From a bacterium (GTDB lineage: Bacteria; JAJRZV01): a DNA stretch of 61,315 nucleotides. The position numbers and the translations under genes are program-made. Numbering within the stretch: position 1 is the stretch's first letter; each line of letters begins with the position of its first letter. Positions 26,192-34,935 of the stretch are shown piece after piece. The notes under the pieces are model-generated. The model was not told the origin of the DNA and ran no database searches. It saw only the letters and a program-made list of their open reading frames with translations. Where the stretch lies: NCBI GenBank assembly GCA_024275095.1, contig JAJRZV010000072.1:1-61315 (forward strand), read 5' to 3'.

Positions 26192-27618
26192 TGCTCCTCC
26201 TGTTCTTCGGTTTCGTTTGAAGCGTCTTCGTTACTTTCCTGTTGATCCCCGCTCGTGGCAGTCGTTTCTACACTGGTAGATGCCTCACTTGTGGAGACTT
26301 CATCCTGTACTTTTTCAATTTTTTCATCCTCTTCTTTCTTTTCTGCCTCTGCTTCTTCGTCTTCACCTGTTATCACAATGCCACCTTCTCCTTTTTCAAT
26401 GAGTTCTTTCGCTGCTGCGATAAGCTCCTTTGCATACTTTTTATTTACTCCTGGCACGCGTGCAAGCGACTCTTCTTCTGCTTCTGCTATGTCCTCGAGA
26501 GACCTGAAGCCATAAGCCAGCAGCAGCTCTGCCATCTTACGGCCCACATCTGGTAGCTTGGTGAATAGTTTGTACGCCTGCTCACGCATCCTGTTCATCT
26601 TGGACTCGCTGATGATATCTATATTCCAGCCCGTAAGCTGTACAGCCAATCTCACATTGACACCACGGCGACCAATGGCGAGGGATTGCTGGTCATCAGG
26701 AACAATAACATGGACGGTTTTGAGATCTTCATCTACAATGATTTCGGAAATTTGCGCGGGAGAGAGCGCTTTTGCTATGAACTTGGCAGGGTCTGGATTC
26801 CATTCTATGATATCTATCTTTTCGCCCCGGAGTTCGTTCACAACATTTTGAACGCGCGATCCCCTGTAGCCCACACATGTGCCCACAGGATCAATGTCAT
26901 CGGATTTTGACCTTACAGCCACTTTTGCACGGACTCCCGGCTCCCGGGCTACGGAGACAATCTCCACGGTTCTTTCACGCACCTCGGAAACTTCACTCTC
27001 GAACAGTTTTACCAGAAACTGGGGGGCAGCTCTTGAAAGAATGATTCGGGGTCCACGTGTGGATTTTTGAATATCGAGTACGTATGCACGTATAGGGTCA
27101 CCCTGTTTGAATCGCTCACGCGGTATTTGTTCCTCGTACGGGAGAATGGCTTCGGTCTTACCTAGGTCCACTACGTATGCCCCCCCTTCCATCCGCAGCA
27201 CTGTGCCGGTGACGATTTTATCTTTTTGGGTTTTGAATTCTTTGTAGATGAGCTCTTTTTCCGCATCGCGGAGTTTTTGAAAAAGCACCTGTTTGGCAGC
27301 CTGTGCAGCGATGCGTCCCAGATCATCTACTTCCACGCGCAAGCCGATCTGGTCTCCTATCTGGGCTTCGGGGTCGTATTTTCGAGCTTCTTCCAGAGAA
27401 ATTTGTGTATCCGGATCTTCCGGGTTGTCTACCACGTCCTTGAACTCGAAAAGGTCCACCTCGCCCGTGTCCTCGTTGTATTGAGCTTCGAATATCTTAT
27501 TCTTTCCAAGTTTTCTCTGTGCCGCAGAAACGATAGCTTCCTCTATAGATTCAATAATGGTACGGCGATCGAAGCCTTTTTCCTTTTCGATCTGGTCAAT
27601 TACCATTTTGAGATTCAT
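26188..27618 (-). CDS. nusA: transcription termination/antitermination factor NusA
   Basis: A 476-residue RNA polymerase-associated factor. Domains in order: N-terminal RNAP-binding domain (1-125), S1 domain (KIVTGTVLRMEGGAYVVDLG), KH1 (DPVGTCVGYRGSRVQNVVNE) and KH2 (SLAIGRRGVNVRLAVQLTGW). A helix-hairpin-helix segment (about 365-410) and a strongly acidic Glu-rich tail of about 50 residues follow. It is the first gene of the operon; rimP, its usual upstream neighbour, is absent. Confidence 0.97.
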   Translation of the reverse strand: MNLKMVIDQIEKEKGFDRRTIIESIEEAIVSAAQRKLGKNKIFEAQYNEDTGEVDLFEFKDVVDNPEDPDTQISLEEARKYDPEAQIGDQIGLRVEVDDLGRIAAQAAKQVLFQKLRDAEKELIYKEFKTQKDKIVTGTVLRMEGGAYVVDLGKTEAILPYEEQIPRERFKQGDPIRAYVLDIQKSTRGPRIILSRAAPQFLVKLFESEVSEVRERTVEIVSVAREPGVRAKVAVRSKSDDIDPVGTCVGYRGSRVQNVVNELRGEKIDIIEWNPDPAKFIAKALSPAQISEIIVDEDLKTVHVIVPDDQQSLAIGRRGVNVRLAVQLTGWNIDIISESKMNRMREQAYKLFTKLPDVGRKMAELLLAYGFRSLEDIAEAEEESLARVPGVNKKYAKELIAAAKELIEKGEGGIVITGEDEEAEAEKKEEDEKIEKVQDEVSTSEASTSVETTATSGDQQESNEDASNETEEQEEH

Positions 27619-27712
27619 TCTAAACCCCCTTATATCTTCATCATTTCCAGAAAAAAATGATAGACAGATTTACTCACTCAGTGGGATACGAATTCAAAAT
27701 CAAATCCTTTAA

Positions 27713-27721
27713 ATTATATCA
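27713..27721 (-). promoter_or_regulatory. extended -10 promoter upstream of nusA
   Basis: Read on the minus strand this is TGATATAAT, a perfect -10 with the TGn extension, about 95 bases upstream of the nusA ATG. No strong -35 is seen, as expected for extended -10 promoters. Confidence 0.5.
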
Positions 27722-28084
27722 AACTATATCACACGATAATTGCTTTGAAAACATCCTTGGACCCTCAGGGTCTCTGAAGAGCGCCCCTGGAAGATGTTTT
27801 GTCGTTTATAAAGAATTCGTAAGAACCCCTCGCATATCCGCTTCTTCCAGTCTTGTGTGCGGACACTTAAAAAATTTTTTTTCAAATCCTGGAACAACAA
27901 CCTGGTTGAAAATGTTGCTGAAAGTCCGAAATTGGATTGAGGTGCACGGATAAAAAACACGTGGTACAGGAATGTCGAGTGCAAAGAATGGATGTTGCGC
28001 ATTTGATATAAACCTCGCCTTTTTCTTTACTTTTGGTCAAAATACGTAGATGGGAATATCACAAAGGTATAACGCAGGAGGCGT
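27722..28084. other. divergent intergenic region, no recognised gene
   Basis: About 360 bases between the nusA promoter and the enoyl-CoA hydratase gene. It contains a small palindrome (gaccctcagggtc, 27760-27772). One minus-strand frame without an ATG runs over about 60 codons and ends VPGFEKKFFKCPHTRLEEAD...TNSL, with gene-like composition, but I cannot match it to rimP or any other family. It could be a remnant. Confidence 0.3.
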
Positions 28085-28087
28085 GTG

Positions 28088-28876
28088 ATGAGTGAATGTG
28101 TGTTGCTGGAGGTAAACGAGGGAATTGCCACCGTGACACTCAACCGCCCTGAAAAGCACAATGCGCTTAATCTGGAGGTGTTCAACACTTTGGAAAGAGT
28201 GATTTTCGAAATACATCAGCGCGAAGATATTGGTTGTTTAATTCTGCGCGGTTACGGGACTGAAGCTTTTTCTTCGGGGCTGGATATGGAAGATAACGCT
28301 ATACTGGAGATGTTTTCCAAGTGGTCTGATGATGTATCGCCTGAAGATCATGTAAAACGTTCTATACTGAAGCTACGAAAACCTTTTGACATGATAGCGG
28401 AACTCGAGATTCCTGTTATTGCTGCAATAAACGGATATTGCCTGGGTGGAGGAATGGAACTGGCCCTGTGTGCGGACATTCGGGTCGCTAATCCCCATGC
28501 AGTTTTTTCACTACCGGAAGTGTCTCTTGGGTTCATTCCTGACCTGGGGGGAACTCAGAGCCTCACCGCTGTTGCGGGACCGTCCACAGCCAAGTATTTC
28601 ATCCTTACATCTGTTAAAGTTCGTGCACGGGAAGCTATGCTCATGGGAGTCCTCAATGAAGTAAGTTCTGAGGAGGATGCTTATTTACGCGCGAGAGAAT
28701 TGGCAGAAATGATACTGGCATCTCCTGAATATCCGGTGCGTCTTGCAAAAGAAGTCGTCAACGCAGCGGTCAAAGAAAGACTTATTGAAGGCCTTGAAAA
28801 AGAAACTTCCCTCGCTACGAGAGCGGTGCTTGTTCATCCCTTCCTGAAATCTATGTTTAACAAAAGTAGCACATAA
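28088..28876 (+). CDS. enoyl-CoA hydratase/isomerase family protein
   Basis: A crotonase-fold protein of 262 residues. It has TLNRPEKHNALNLEVF, the oxyanion-hole blocks SSGLDMED and YCLGGGMELALCADIRVA, and a C-terminal helical trimerisation part. Substrate specificity cannot be read; family members hydrate enoyl-CoA or isomerise, hydrolyse or ring-cleave acyl-CoAs. The ATG at 28088 has an aggaggc site six bases upstream; a GTG one codon earlier is less likely. It is monocistronic, divergent from nusA, and followed by the RNase P RNA gene. Confidence 0.9.
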   Translation: MSECVLLEVNEGIATVTLNRPEKHNALNLEVFNTLERVIFEIHQREDIGCLILRGYGTEAFSSGLDMEDNAILEMFSKWSDDVSPEDHVKRSILKLRKPFDMIAELEIPVIAAINGYCLGGGMELALCADIRVANPHAVFSLPEVSLGFIPDLGGTQSLTAVAGPSTAKYFILTSVKVRAREAMLMGVLNEVSSEEDAYLRARELAEMILASPEYPVRLAKEVVNAAVKERLIEGLEKETSLATRAVLVHPFLKSMFNKSST

Positions 28877-28907
28877 GAACATCGGCGGGCCGGTTTCCTT
28901 AGCATAG

Positions 28908-28916
28908 TGGTATAAT
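28908..28916 (+). promoter_or_regulatory. extended -10 promoter of rnpB
   Basis: TGGTATAAT is a perfect TGnTATAAT. A start about seven bases downstream (near 28923) would lie just before the P1 helix of the RNase P RNA. No good -35 is visible. Confidence 0.6.
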
Positions 28917-28929
28917 AATATTGTCAGCC

Positions 28930-29287
28930 TGTGTGGAGCAGGCCAGGTGGTCGCCCTGGAGTTTTTACTTCAGGGAGGAAAGTCCGGACTCCACAGGGCA
29001 GGGTGGTCCTGTAGTATTATGCTGCAGGACGCCGGGTGACCGGCGGAAAGTGCCACAGAAACCATACCGCCCTGCAGCAGTACGGTAGGTATGTTGCGGG
29101 GTAAGGGTGCAACGGTGGGGGTAAGAGCCCACCCGCGGTGGCGGTGACGCTGACGCGCGGTAAACCCCACCCGGAGCAAGGCCAAATAGAGGGGCGTTTG
29201 AGGCTGGCCCGGCCGAGCCCCAGGGTAGGCCGCGTAGATTAATGACCACCCTCGACAGAATCCGGCTTACAGGCCTGCTCCACCAGG
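28930..29287 (+). ncRNA. rnpB: RNase P RNA, bacterial type A
   Basis: The catalytic RNA that removes tRNA 5' leaders. P1 is a perfect 12-bp helix between 28933-28944 and 29272-29283. Conserved blocks are in the right order: gaggaaagtccgg near 28976, cgccgggtgaccggcggaaa, gtgccacagaaa, ggtaagggtgcaacgg and gtaagagcccacc. Then come cggtaaacccc, ggagcaaggccaaata, gggtaggccgc, the P4-forming cagaatccggcttaca. The exact ends are set by P1 and are uncertain by a few bases. It lies convergent to folE. Confidence 0.96.
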
Positions 29288-29293
29288 TTTTTT
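29274..29293 (+). terminator. possible rnpB terminator
   Basis: The 3' strand of P1 is followed by a small hairpin option (cctg-ctccac-cagg) and six T residues. The short stem competes with P1, so this is a weak call. Confidence 0.4.
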
Positions 29294-29298
29294 CGTTA

Positions 29299-29880
29299 CT
29301 AAATGTTCAGTACAGCCGGGTGTTCATTGATAAGGCGTAAAAATTCAGAGCGGGTTTTGGCATCTTTTCGAAAGGCACCAAGCATAGCAGACGTAACCAT
29401 ATGTGCATTGTTTTTTCTCACGCCTCGCATTACTGTGCACAAATGATAACCCTCAACCACCACCCCGACACCAAGAGGTTCCACAACACTCATGAGTGTC
29501 TCGGCAATTTCCACAGTCATTCGTTCCTGTACCTGAAGCCTCCGTGAAAACATCTCTACAATTCTGGGTATTTTCGAGAGTCCTATGAGTTTGCCATCTG
29601 GCACGTAACCGACGTGTACCTTGCCAAAGAAAGGGAGCAGGTGGTGTTCACATAAGCTGTAGAAGTCTATGCCACGTACAATCACCATTTCGCTGTAGTC
29701 AGAGGAGAAGACCGCTCCGTTGACAATGTCTTCCAGATTCATGGAATAACCCGAGCATAGTTCGAGATACATTCGCGCCGTGCGTTCCGGGGTGTTTTTG
29801 AGGCCTTCTCTTTTCGGGTCCTCACCGATAAACCTGAGTATTTCCCGTATGGCTTCTTCGATTTTCTTTTCGACAGACAT
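29299..29880 (-). CDS. folE: GTP cyclohydrolase I
   Basis: Converts GTP to 7,8-dihydroneopterin triphosphate for folate (and queuosine/biopterin-type) synthesis. The 193-residue protein has the zinc and active-site blocks SLCEHHLLPFFGKVHVGYVP and HLCTVMRG, with R-x-L-Q-x-Q-E-R-M-T (RRLQVQERMT) in between. The length is normal. A ribosome site (aaggaggact) precedes the ATG. It stands alone between rnpB and the transposase element. Confidence 0.97.
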   Translation of the reverse strand: MSVEKKIEEAIREILRFIGEDPKREGLKNTPERTARMYLELCSGYSMNLEDIVNGAVFSSDYSEMVIVRGIDFYSLCEHHLLPFFGKVHVGYVPDGKLIGLSKIPRIVEMFSRRLQVQERMTVEIAETLMSVVEPLGVGVVVEGYHLCTVMRGVRKNNAHMVTSAMLGAFRKDAKTRSEFLRLINEHPAVLNI

Positions 29881-29969
29881 GGCAAAAGTCCTCCTTGAAA
29901 TTAGACCTCAATTATCCATTTATTTACCCGCAAATTTACACTATACCTCCCTAATATGAAACCCCCCAC

Positions 29970-30000
29970 CCTTCGGGGTCTGGTCTCAACATTTGACATT
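29970..30000 (+). repeat. left end repeat of the RAYT element
   Basis: 31 bases; inverted relative to 30997-31027 with two mismatches; the last 29 bases are identical to the solo copy at 13881-13909. Confidence 0.85.
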
Positions 30001-30029
30001 TGTTTTTAAAGCATGGTAGGGTTCTCCTC

Positions 30030-30989
30030 ATGGCAAGGCCGTTGAGAGTAGAAATAGAAGGTGGTTTTTACCACGTTTTCTCAAGGGGTATTAGAAAAGA
30101 CCCAATATTTCTAAATGATAGGGATAGAGAAGTTTTTTTAGAAAAGCTTGGAGATGAACTCAAAAAATACGGTATAAAGTGCCATGCATACGTACTTATG
30201 AAAAATCACTATCATTTGTTATTGGAGACCCCCCAAGGAGGTCTCCAAAGGGCTATGCACGGGATAAATGGCTCGTATGCTAACTGGTTTAAGAAAAAAC
30301 ACGAATTGGTTGGACCTCTGTTTCAGGGGAGATACAAAGCGATATTAATAGAAGCTGATGCGTATCTTGCTGTTGTAAGCGCTTATATTCATCTTAATCC
30401 TGTAAGAAAGGGTTATTTAGAAAAGCCCGAAGAGTATAGATGGAGTAGTTTGAAATATTACATCAAGGAGAAAGGAAAGCCTGGGTGGCTTGATACGGGG
30501 TTTACATTGTCCATGTTCGGAGAAGGGGGCATGGCCCGGAAAAGGTATTTGAAATATGTATATGAACAAATAGGAAAGAGAGAAGATCCTTTTAGAGAGG
30601 TGAAGTTGGGATTTGTTCTGGGTAGCGATGAATACGCAGAAATGGTGAGAGATAGGATAAAGAAGGAAAAGCAAGATTTGAGAAATGTAATAGAGAGAGG
30701 TGGTGTAGAGAAAGGACTAACACTTAATGAAGTAATCAGGGTGGTTATAGGCGAGTATGGCGTTGAAAAAGAGGCTGTGTTTGAGAAGAAAAGAGGTAAT
30801 GAAGCGAGAAAAGCATGTATATATTTTTTAAAAAAGCTGACTCCGTTAACATTGAGGGAAATAGGGGAAATTTTCGATATGGATTACGCTGCGGTATCAC
30901 AAATGGTAAGGAGGTTTGAGTCAGAAGTAGGAAATGATAAAAAGCTGAAGAGACGCGTTGAGAATATAGAAGAGCTGTTAAGCAAGTAA
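30030..30989 (+). CDS. REP-associated tyrosine (Y1) transposase
   Basis: A 319-residue Y1/HUH nuclease. The HUH motif is His60-Tyr61-His62 (KNHYHLLLETP) and the probable nucleophile is Tyr83 in GSYANWFKKKH. The start MARPLRVEIEGGFYHVFSRG is typical of RAYT-like proteins. A long C-terminal extension ends in a DnaA-domain-IV-like helix-turn-helix (LTLREIGEIFDMDYAAVSQMVRRF). These enzymes cut and join single-stranded DNA at hairpins, here presumably the flanking end repeats. The ATG at 30030 is preferred to a TTG ten codons upstream that lies in the end repeat. All catalytic residues appear intact. Confidence 0.92.
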   Translation: MARPLRVEIEGGFYHVFSRGIRKDPIFLNDRDREVFLEKLGDELKKYGIKCHAYVLMKNHYHLLLETPQGGLQRAMHGINGSYANWFKKKHELVGPLFQGRYKAILIEADAYLAVVSAYIHLNPVRKGYLEKPEEYRWSSLKYYIKEKGKPGWLDTGFTLSMFGEGGMARKRYLKYVYEQIGKREDPFREVKLGFVLGSDEYAEMVRDRIKKEKQDLRNVIERGGVEKGLTLNEVIRVVIGEYGVEKEAVFEKKRGNEARKACIYFLKKLTPLTLREIGEIFDMDYAAVSQMVRRFESEVGNDKKLKRRVENIEELLSK

Positions 30990-30996
30990 GACCACG

Positions 30997-31027
30997 AATG
31001 TTCAATGTTGAGACCAGACCCCGAAGG
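30997..31027 (-). repeat. right end repeat of the RAYT element
   Basis: Inverted copy of 29970-30000 with two mismatches (ttgac against tgaac near the inner edge). It starts seven bases after the transposase stop codon and contains the palindrome gaccccgaaggggtc. Confidence 0.85.
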
Positions 31028-31176
31028 GGTCGAAGGGGTGGCAGGGTGTAATGTTTTTTGATGAAAATTCAGGTAAAATACGGGCTGAGCATGTGTGATT
31101 CAAACCAGGTCATATCGAAGAAGGAAAATATATAGAGGTCGTAAAGATTTAAAATTAAAATTAATTGGAGGTGGGG

Positions 31177-31710
31177 ATGATCAGGGTTAGACAGTTGTCT
31201 GTATATGTACCGTTGGTGTTGATGGTTTTGACAGGTGTGGCGTCAGCTGACGTGAAGGTGGCCATTGTGGATTTGCAGAGAATTCTTTCCGAATCCATCA
31301 GGGGTAAGGAGGCCAAGGATTTACTGGAGAAGGAAGCCGAAAGAAAGAAAGAGATTATTGAAACAAAAAAAGAGGAATTACAAAAACTTATCGAAGAGTT
31401 TGAAAAACAACAGCTTGTCCTTTCGGAAAAAGCACGGGCAGATAAGCAGAGACTTATAGACGAAAAGAGCAGTGCGCTCAGGGAAATGATTATTCAATAC
31501 CAGCAGGAGTTGCAGAAGAAGGATCAGGAACTTACTCGCTCTATTATTAATGAAGTGAGCGGTATTGTTGAGGAAATTGCCAAACGATACGGTTTTACCC
31601 TTGTGGTAGAGAAGAATGAAGGAGGTATCCTCTATTTTAAGAATGGGCTGGATATTACGGATAAGGTGTTAAAAGAATACGATAAGCGGGTAAAAAAACG
31701 CAGCCGATGA
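31177..31710 (+). CDS. skp: Skp/OmpH-like periplasmic chaperone
   Basis: A 177-residue protein with a signal peptide (1 to about 20, ending TGVASA) followed by VKVAIVDLQRILSES, the Skp start. A long Lys/Glu-rich coiled-coil follows (about 40-125: RKKEIIETKKEELQKL) and then a C-terminal beta segment (YGFTLVVEKNEGGILYFK). Skp holds unfolded outer-membrane proteins in the periplasm. The ATG at 31177 was chosen for its ggaggtggg ribosome site; a TTG four codons upstream lies inside that site. It heads the lpx-fab cluster; the usual upstream bamA is replaced by the transposase element. Confidence 0.92.
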   Translation: MIRVRQLSVYVPLVLMVLTGVASADVKVAIVDLQRILSESIRGKEAKDLLEKEAERKKEIIETKKEELQKLIEEFEKQQLVLSEKARADKQRLIDEKSSALREMIIQYQQELQKKDQELTRSIINEVSGIVEEIAKRYGFTLVVEKNEGGILYFKNGLDITDKVLKEYDKRVKKRSR

Positions 31711-31734
31711 TTCGGGAAAAATTGAGTTGTTGAT

Positions 31735-32790
31735 ATGCCTTTTATAGAACTTGGAATACCAGCTCAGGCACGCGAAATTGCGGTGGTGGTAAAAGGTGAG
31801 CTCCAGGGCCATGGTGATGTTTCCATTTTGAGGGTGGCGACACCAGACGAGGCCGGGGCGGGCGATGTGTGTTTTCTGTGGGAAAAAAAAGCCCTTTCCA
31901 AATTAAAGAAGAATGTTTCATGTGTTGTGGTTACAAAGCACATGGTGTCGGAAGTGAATGCAGATGCAGTAATTGTTCATTCTGATCCCCGCCTCGCTTT
32001 TGCAAAGTTCCTTCAGGAAAAGACTGCTTCACCATGGCTGTTTCCTTCATTAAAGGATGGAGAAGGATTGATTTGTATTGGTGAAGGTACTGTGGTGGCT
32101 GATGATGCAATGGTATACCCGTTTGTATATATTGGCGAAAGGAGCAAAATAGGTCGTCGTACCAGAATTATGCCGTTTTGCTATATTGGCTCAGACACTT
32201 ACATCGGTGATGATTGTATTCTGTTCCCGGGAGTGACAGTTTACGGAAATACACGCATGGGTTCCCGTGTTATTGTTCATGCCTCTGCAGTAATTGGAGC
32301 TGATGGGTTTGGCTTCGTCAGGAATGATTCAGGATGGGCTAAGATTCCACATCGTGGAGGAGTGGAAATCGGTGATGATGTTGAAATTGGTGCTGGTGTA
32401 ACCATAGATAGAGGTACTCTTGGAGTTACCAGGATCGGCAATGGTGTCAAAGTGGATAACCTTGTACAGGTTGCACACAATGTGGAAATAGGAAGTCATA
32501 CAATCATCGCTGCCCAGGCGGGAATATCGGGTTCAGTAAAGATTGGTGAAGATTGTCTGGTCGGTGGCCAGGCAGGATTTGTGAACAATATTCGTATGGG
32601 CAACCGAGCAGGTGTAACGCCTAAATCAGGAATTCACACTGATGTGCCTGATGGAGAAGTGGTAAGCGGGTATCCCGCTGTGACTCACCGTGAATGGTTG
32701 AGGATTATGGCCGCCCTCAGGCATCTTCCTGAGATGAGGAGAACCCTTCAGGGTATTCGTCGAAAGGAGGAGAAAGAAGATGAGCGTTGA
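31735..32790 (+). CDS. lpxD: UDP-3-O-acyl-glucosamine N-acyltransferase LpxD
   Basis: Adds the second hydroxyacyl chain in lipid A synthesis, from acyl-ACP. The 351-residue protein has an N-terminal uridine-binding domain, then left-handed hexapeptide repeats (from about 110). The conserved GADGFGFV is followed by [20 protein letters not shown] and IDRGTLG, then the catalytic His region [10 protein letters not shown]. It overlaps fabZ by 11 bases. Length and order match the family. Confidence 0.96.
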   Translation: MPFIELGIPAQAREIAVVVKGELQGHGDVSILRVATPDEAGAGDVCFLWEKKALSKLKKNVSCVVVTKHMVSEVNADAVIVHSDPRLAFAKFLQEKTASPWLFPSLKDGEGLICIGEGTVVADDAMVYPFVYIGERSKIGRRTRIMPFCYIGSDTYIGDDCILFPGVTVYGNTRMGSRVIVHASAVIGADGFGFVRNDSGWAKIPHRGGVEIGDDVEIGAGVTIDRGTLGVTRIGNGVKVDNLVQVAHNVEIGSHTIIAAQAGISGSVKIGEDCLVGGQAGFVNNIRMGNRAGVTPKSGIHTDVPDGEVVSGYPAVTHREWLRIMAALRHLPEMRRTLQGIRRKEEKEDER

Positions 32791-33208
32791 CATCAATGAA
32801 ATTTTGAAAATTCTTCCGCATAGGTTTCCCTTTTTGCTGGTGGACAGGGTGGAGGAGTTCAAAGAAGGAGAAGGAATTACTGTCCGTAAGGCTGTGACCG
32901 TGAATGAACCGTTTTTTCCGGGACATTTCCCTCAAGAGCCGGTATTTCCCGGGGTTTTGATTATCGAGGCGATGGCTCAGGCATGTGGATTGTACGTAGG
33001 GCTTTGCGGAGAAATGAAAAGCCTTTTTTATCTTGCAGCAGTAGAGAATGCCCGTTTTCTCAAACCTGTACGCCCGGGTGATTTACTTATTATTAAAGCC
33101 GAGCCTGCGGGAAGTAAATTAGGTGTGATTTCCTTCAATGCAAAGGCTTATGTGGATGGTGTAGAAGTAGCTCGATGCCGGATAACAGCGGCTCAGGTAA
33201 GAAAATAA
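32780..33208 (+). CDS. fabZ: 3-hydroxyacyl-[ACP] dehydratase FabZ
   Basis: Dehydrates 3-hydroxyacyl-ACP during fatty acid elongation and competes with LpxA/LpxD for the same substrates. The 142-residue hot-dog protein has the catalytic His in [13 protein letters not shown] and the Glu in [13 protein letters not shown], with [13 protein letters not shown] between. The ATG has an aaaggagg site nine bases upstream, inside lpxD. The stop overlaps the lpxA start (TAATG). Confidence 0.97.
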   Translation: MSVDINEILKILPHRFPFLLVDRVEEFKEGEGITVRKAVTVNEPFFPGHFPQEPVFPGVLIIEAMAQACGLYVGLCGEMKSLFYLAAVENARFLKPVRPGDLLIIKAEPAGSKLGVISFNAKAYVDGVEVARCRITAAQVRK

Positions 33209-33984
33209 TGGCTTCCAGAGTCCACATCCACCCGACGGCCGTGGTTGATTCTCGGGCGAGACTTGCTCCGGGTGTAATTATAGGACCCTATGCTGTTATC
33301 GAGGGCAATGTTGAACTGGGTGAGGGTTGTATCGTGCACTCGCATTGTGTCATCAAAGGACCTGTAATCGCAGGACGCGAAAATGAATTTTATCCTTTTT
33401 CAGTGATTGGAGAGCCCCCTCAGCATTTGACGAAAGGCAAGATCGGCGGAGTTCGAATCGGGGACAGGAACGTTTTCAGAGAACATGTCTCTGTTCATGC
33501 GTCTACCGAACCCGAAGGCACACGGATAGGAAATGGTAATTATTTCATGGCCACTTCTCATGTGGCTCATGATTGTGTGGTTGGAGACGGTAATATATTT
33601 GCCAATTACGTGGGACTTGCAGGACATGTAGAGGTGGGGAGTAATAATTTTTTTGGAGGGCATTCAGGAATTCACCAGTTTGCACGTGTGGGTTCTTTCT
33701 GCATGATTGGCGGAGGTTCTATGGTGCCCAAGGACGTTGCCCCATTTACAATTGTTCAGGGCGATCGGGCGCATTTTGCGGGCCTGAACGCCGAAGGACT
33801 AAAACGGGCCGGGTATTCTGTAGAGGATATTGCGGTGGCGAGAGAAGTCGTAAAAATCTTCTTCCGCAGTGGTCTACTTGTTCAGGAAGCACTGAAACTT
33901 ATCGAGGAAAAACTGGGTGATCATGAGCTTTCCAGAATGTTTGTCGAGTTTGTAAAAAAATCCCGCAGGGGGATCACGCGATGA
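33208..33984 (+). CDS. lpxA: UDP-N-acetylglucosamine O-acyltransferase LpxA
   Basis: First enzyme of lipid A synthesis. The 258-residue hexapeptide-repeat protein starts IHPTAVVDSRARLAPGVIIG and has the conserved VIGEPPQHLTKGK loop. The catalytic-His region is MATSHVAHDCVVGDGNIFAN, and GIHQFARVG and a C-terminal helical domain follow. The ATG at 33208 is preferred because it overlaps the fabZ stop and begins right at the first repeat. Whether the acceptor is UDP-GlcNAc or the diamino sugar UDP-GlcNAc3N is not decided here; see the downstream Gfo/Idh gene. Confidence 0.96.
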   Translation: MASRVHIHPTAVVDSRARLAPGVIIGPYAVIEGNVELGEGCIVHSHCVIKGPVIAGRENEFYPFSVIGEPPQHLTKGKIGGVRIGDRNVFREHVSVHASTEPEGTRIGNGNYFMATSHVAHDCVVGDGNIFANYVGLAGHVEVGSNNFFGGHSGIHQFARVGSFCMIGGGSMVPKDVAPFTIVQGDRAHFAGLNAEGLKRAGYSVEDIAVAREVVKIFFRSGLLVQEALKLIEEKLGDHELSRMFVEFVKKSRRGITR

Positions 33985-34919
33985 AAGAGATACGCGTGGC
34001 AGTAATTGGGGTTGGATATGCAGGCACTATTCACGCGAGGAAACTCTTATCCATGCCTGAGGCCAAGCTGGCGCTGGTGGTGGATGTTGACAGAAAAAGA
34101 GCGGAAAAGGTGGGAAAAGAGCTCAATGTACCATATTGCATGTCTCTCAACGATGGACAACTGAGCGAAGTAGACGCTGCAGTTGTCTCTGTACCCGCGA
34201 AAAATCATTATGAAGTGGCGCGTCCACTGGTGATGGAAGGTAAACATGTGCTCATAGAAAAGCCTTTTGTTACTTCCATTAGCGAAGGTGAAGAGCTTAT
34301 TGAACTCGCAAGGAAAAAGGGAGTACTTATCGGAGTTGGTCATTCGGAACGCTTTAATCCGGTTACGAAAATCCTGGCCAATGAACTGCGTTCACCAGGA
34401 TTTATTGAAGGTGATCGTTTAAGTCCTTTTACAAACAGATGTCTTGATGTTGATGTTGTTCTCGATCTGATGATTCATGATCTGGACATACTTACGCACT
34501 TGCTGCCGAGACGGGTGCTTCAGATAGACGCCGTGGGAGTGCCCGTACTTACGGGTAAGATAGACATCGCGAATGCCCGCATTCGTATGGAAGGAGACTG
34601 TGTCATAAACCTGACCGCCAGCAGGGTTTCCGATAAGAAGATGAGAAAGTTGAGGTTTTTCCAACCTGACTCCTACATTTCTGTTGATTTTTCAATTCCG
34701 CGCATTTCTGTAAAAAAGCGTGTTACAGATGATGGAGGTTTGCGTATCCTCAGTGAGGAACATATGCCTGAAGAAAATGATCCGTTAGCAGAGGAATTGA
34801 GGGATTTTCTGCGTGCTATTCGTGAGGGTCGTGAACCTGAAGTAACTGCCGAGGAGGCCATGCGGCCCATAAAACTTGCTCTCGATATCCTTAAATATAT
34901 GAAAGTTCCTTCGGCCTGA
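33981..34919 (+). CDS. Gfo/Idh/MocA family oxidoreductase in the lpx operon
   Basis: A 312-residue NAD(P)-dependent sugar oxidoreductase. The Rossmann start is VAVIGVGYAGTIHARKL, followed by the family block EKPFVTSISEGEEL and VGHSERFNP; the conserved DLMIHDLDILTHLLP carries the usual His-Asp. It overlaps lpxA by four bases and precedes lpxB, so it likely acts on a UDP-sugar of lipid A. The known parallel is GnnA, which with the aminotransferase GnnB makes UDP-GlcNAc3N. No aminotransferase gene is in the window, so the role is open. Confidence 0.88.
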   Translation: MKEIRVAVIGVGYAGTIHARKLLSMPEAKLALVVDVDRKRAEKVGKELNVPYCMSLNDGQLSEVDAAVVSVPAKNHYEVARPLVMEGKHVLIEKPFVTSISEGEELIELARKKGVLIGVGHSERFNPVTKILANELRSPGFIEGDRLSPFTNRCLDVDVVLDLMIHDLDILTHLLPRRVLQIDAVGVPVLTGKIDIANARIRMEGDCVINLTASRVSDKKMRKLRFFQPDSYISVDFSIPRISVKKRVTDDGGLRILSEEHMPEENDPLAEELRDFLRAIREGREPEVTAEEAMRPIKLALDILKYMKVPSA

Positions 34920-34935
34920 GGGTTCTTTGTCACTT

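Larger units (their letters stand above)
29970..31027 (+). mobile_element. RAYT/Y1-transposase element with 31-bp inverted ends
   Basis: Terminal inverted repeats lie at 29970-30000 and 30997-31027. They match at 29 of 31 positions and begin with ccttcggggtctggtctcaa. Each end contains a short hairpin (for example gaccccgaaggggtc at the right end), typical of IS200/IS605 and REP-associated elements recognised as single-stranded DNA. The interior encodes one Y1 transposase. The interior is clearly more AT-rich than its neighbours and uses AGA for arginine often, which suggests transfer. No target-site duplication is obvious, as expected for Y1 elements. Confidence 0.8.

Noticed and set aside
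28965-29249. Two overlapping minus-strand open frames of 71-94 codons
   Set aside because: They lie antisense inside the RNase P RNA gene and show no protein family pattern.
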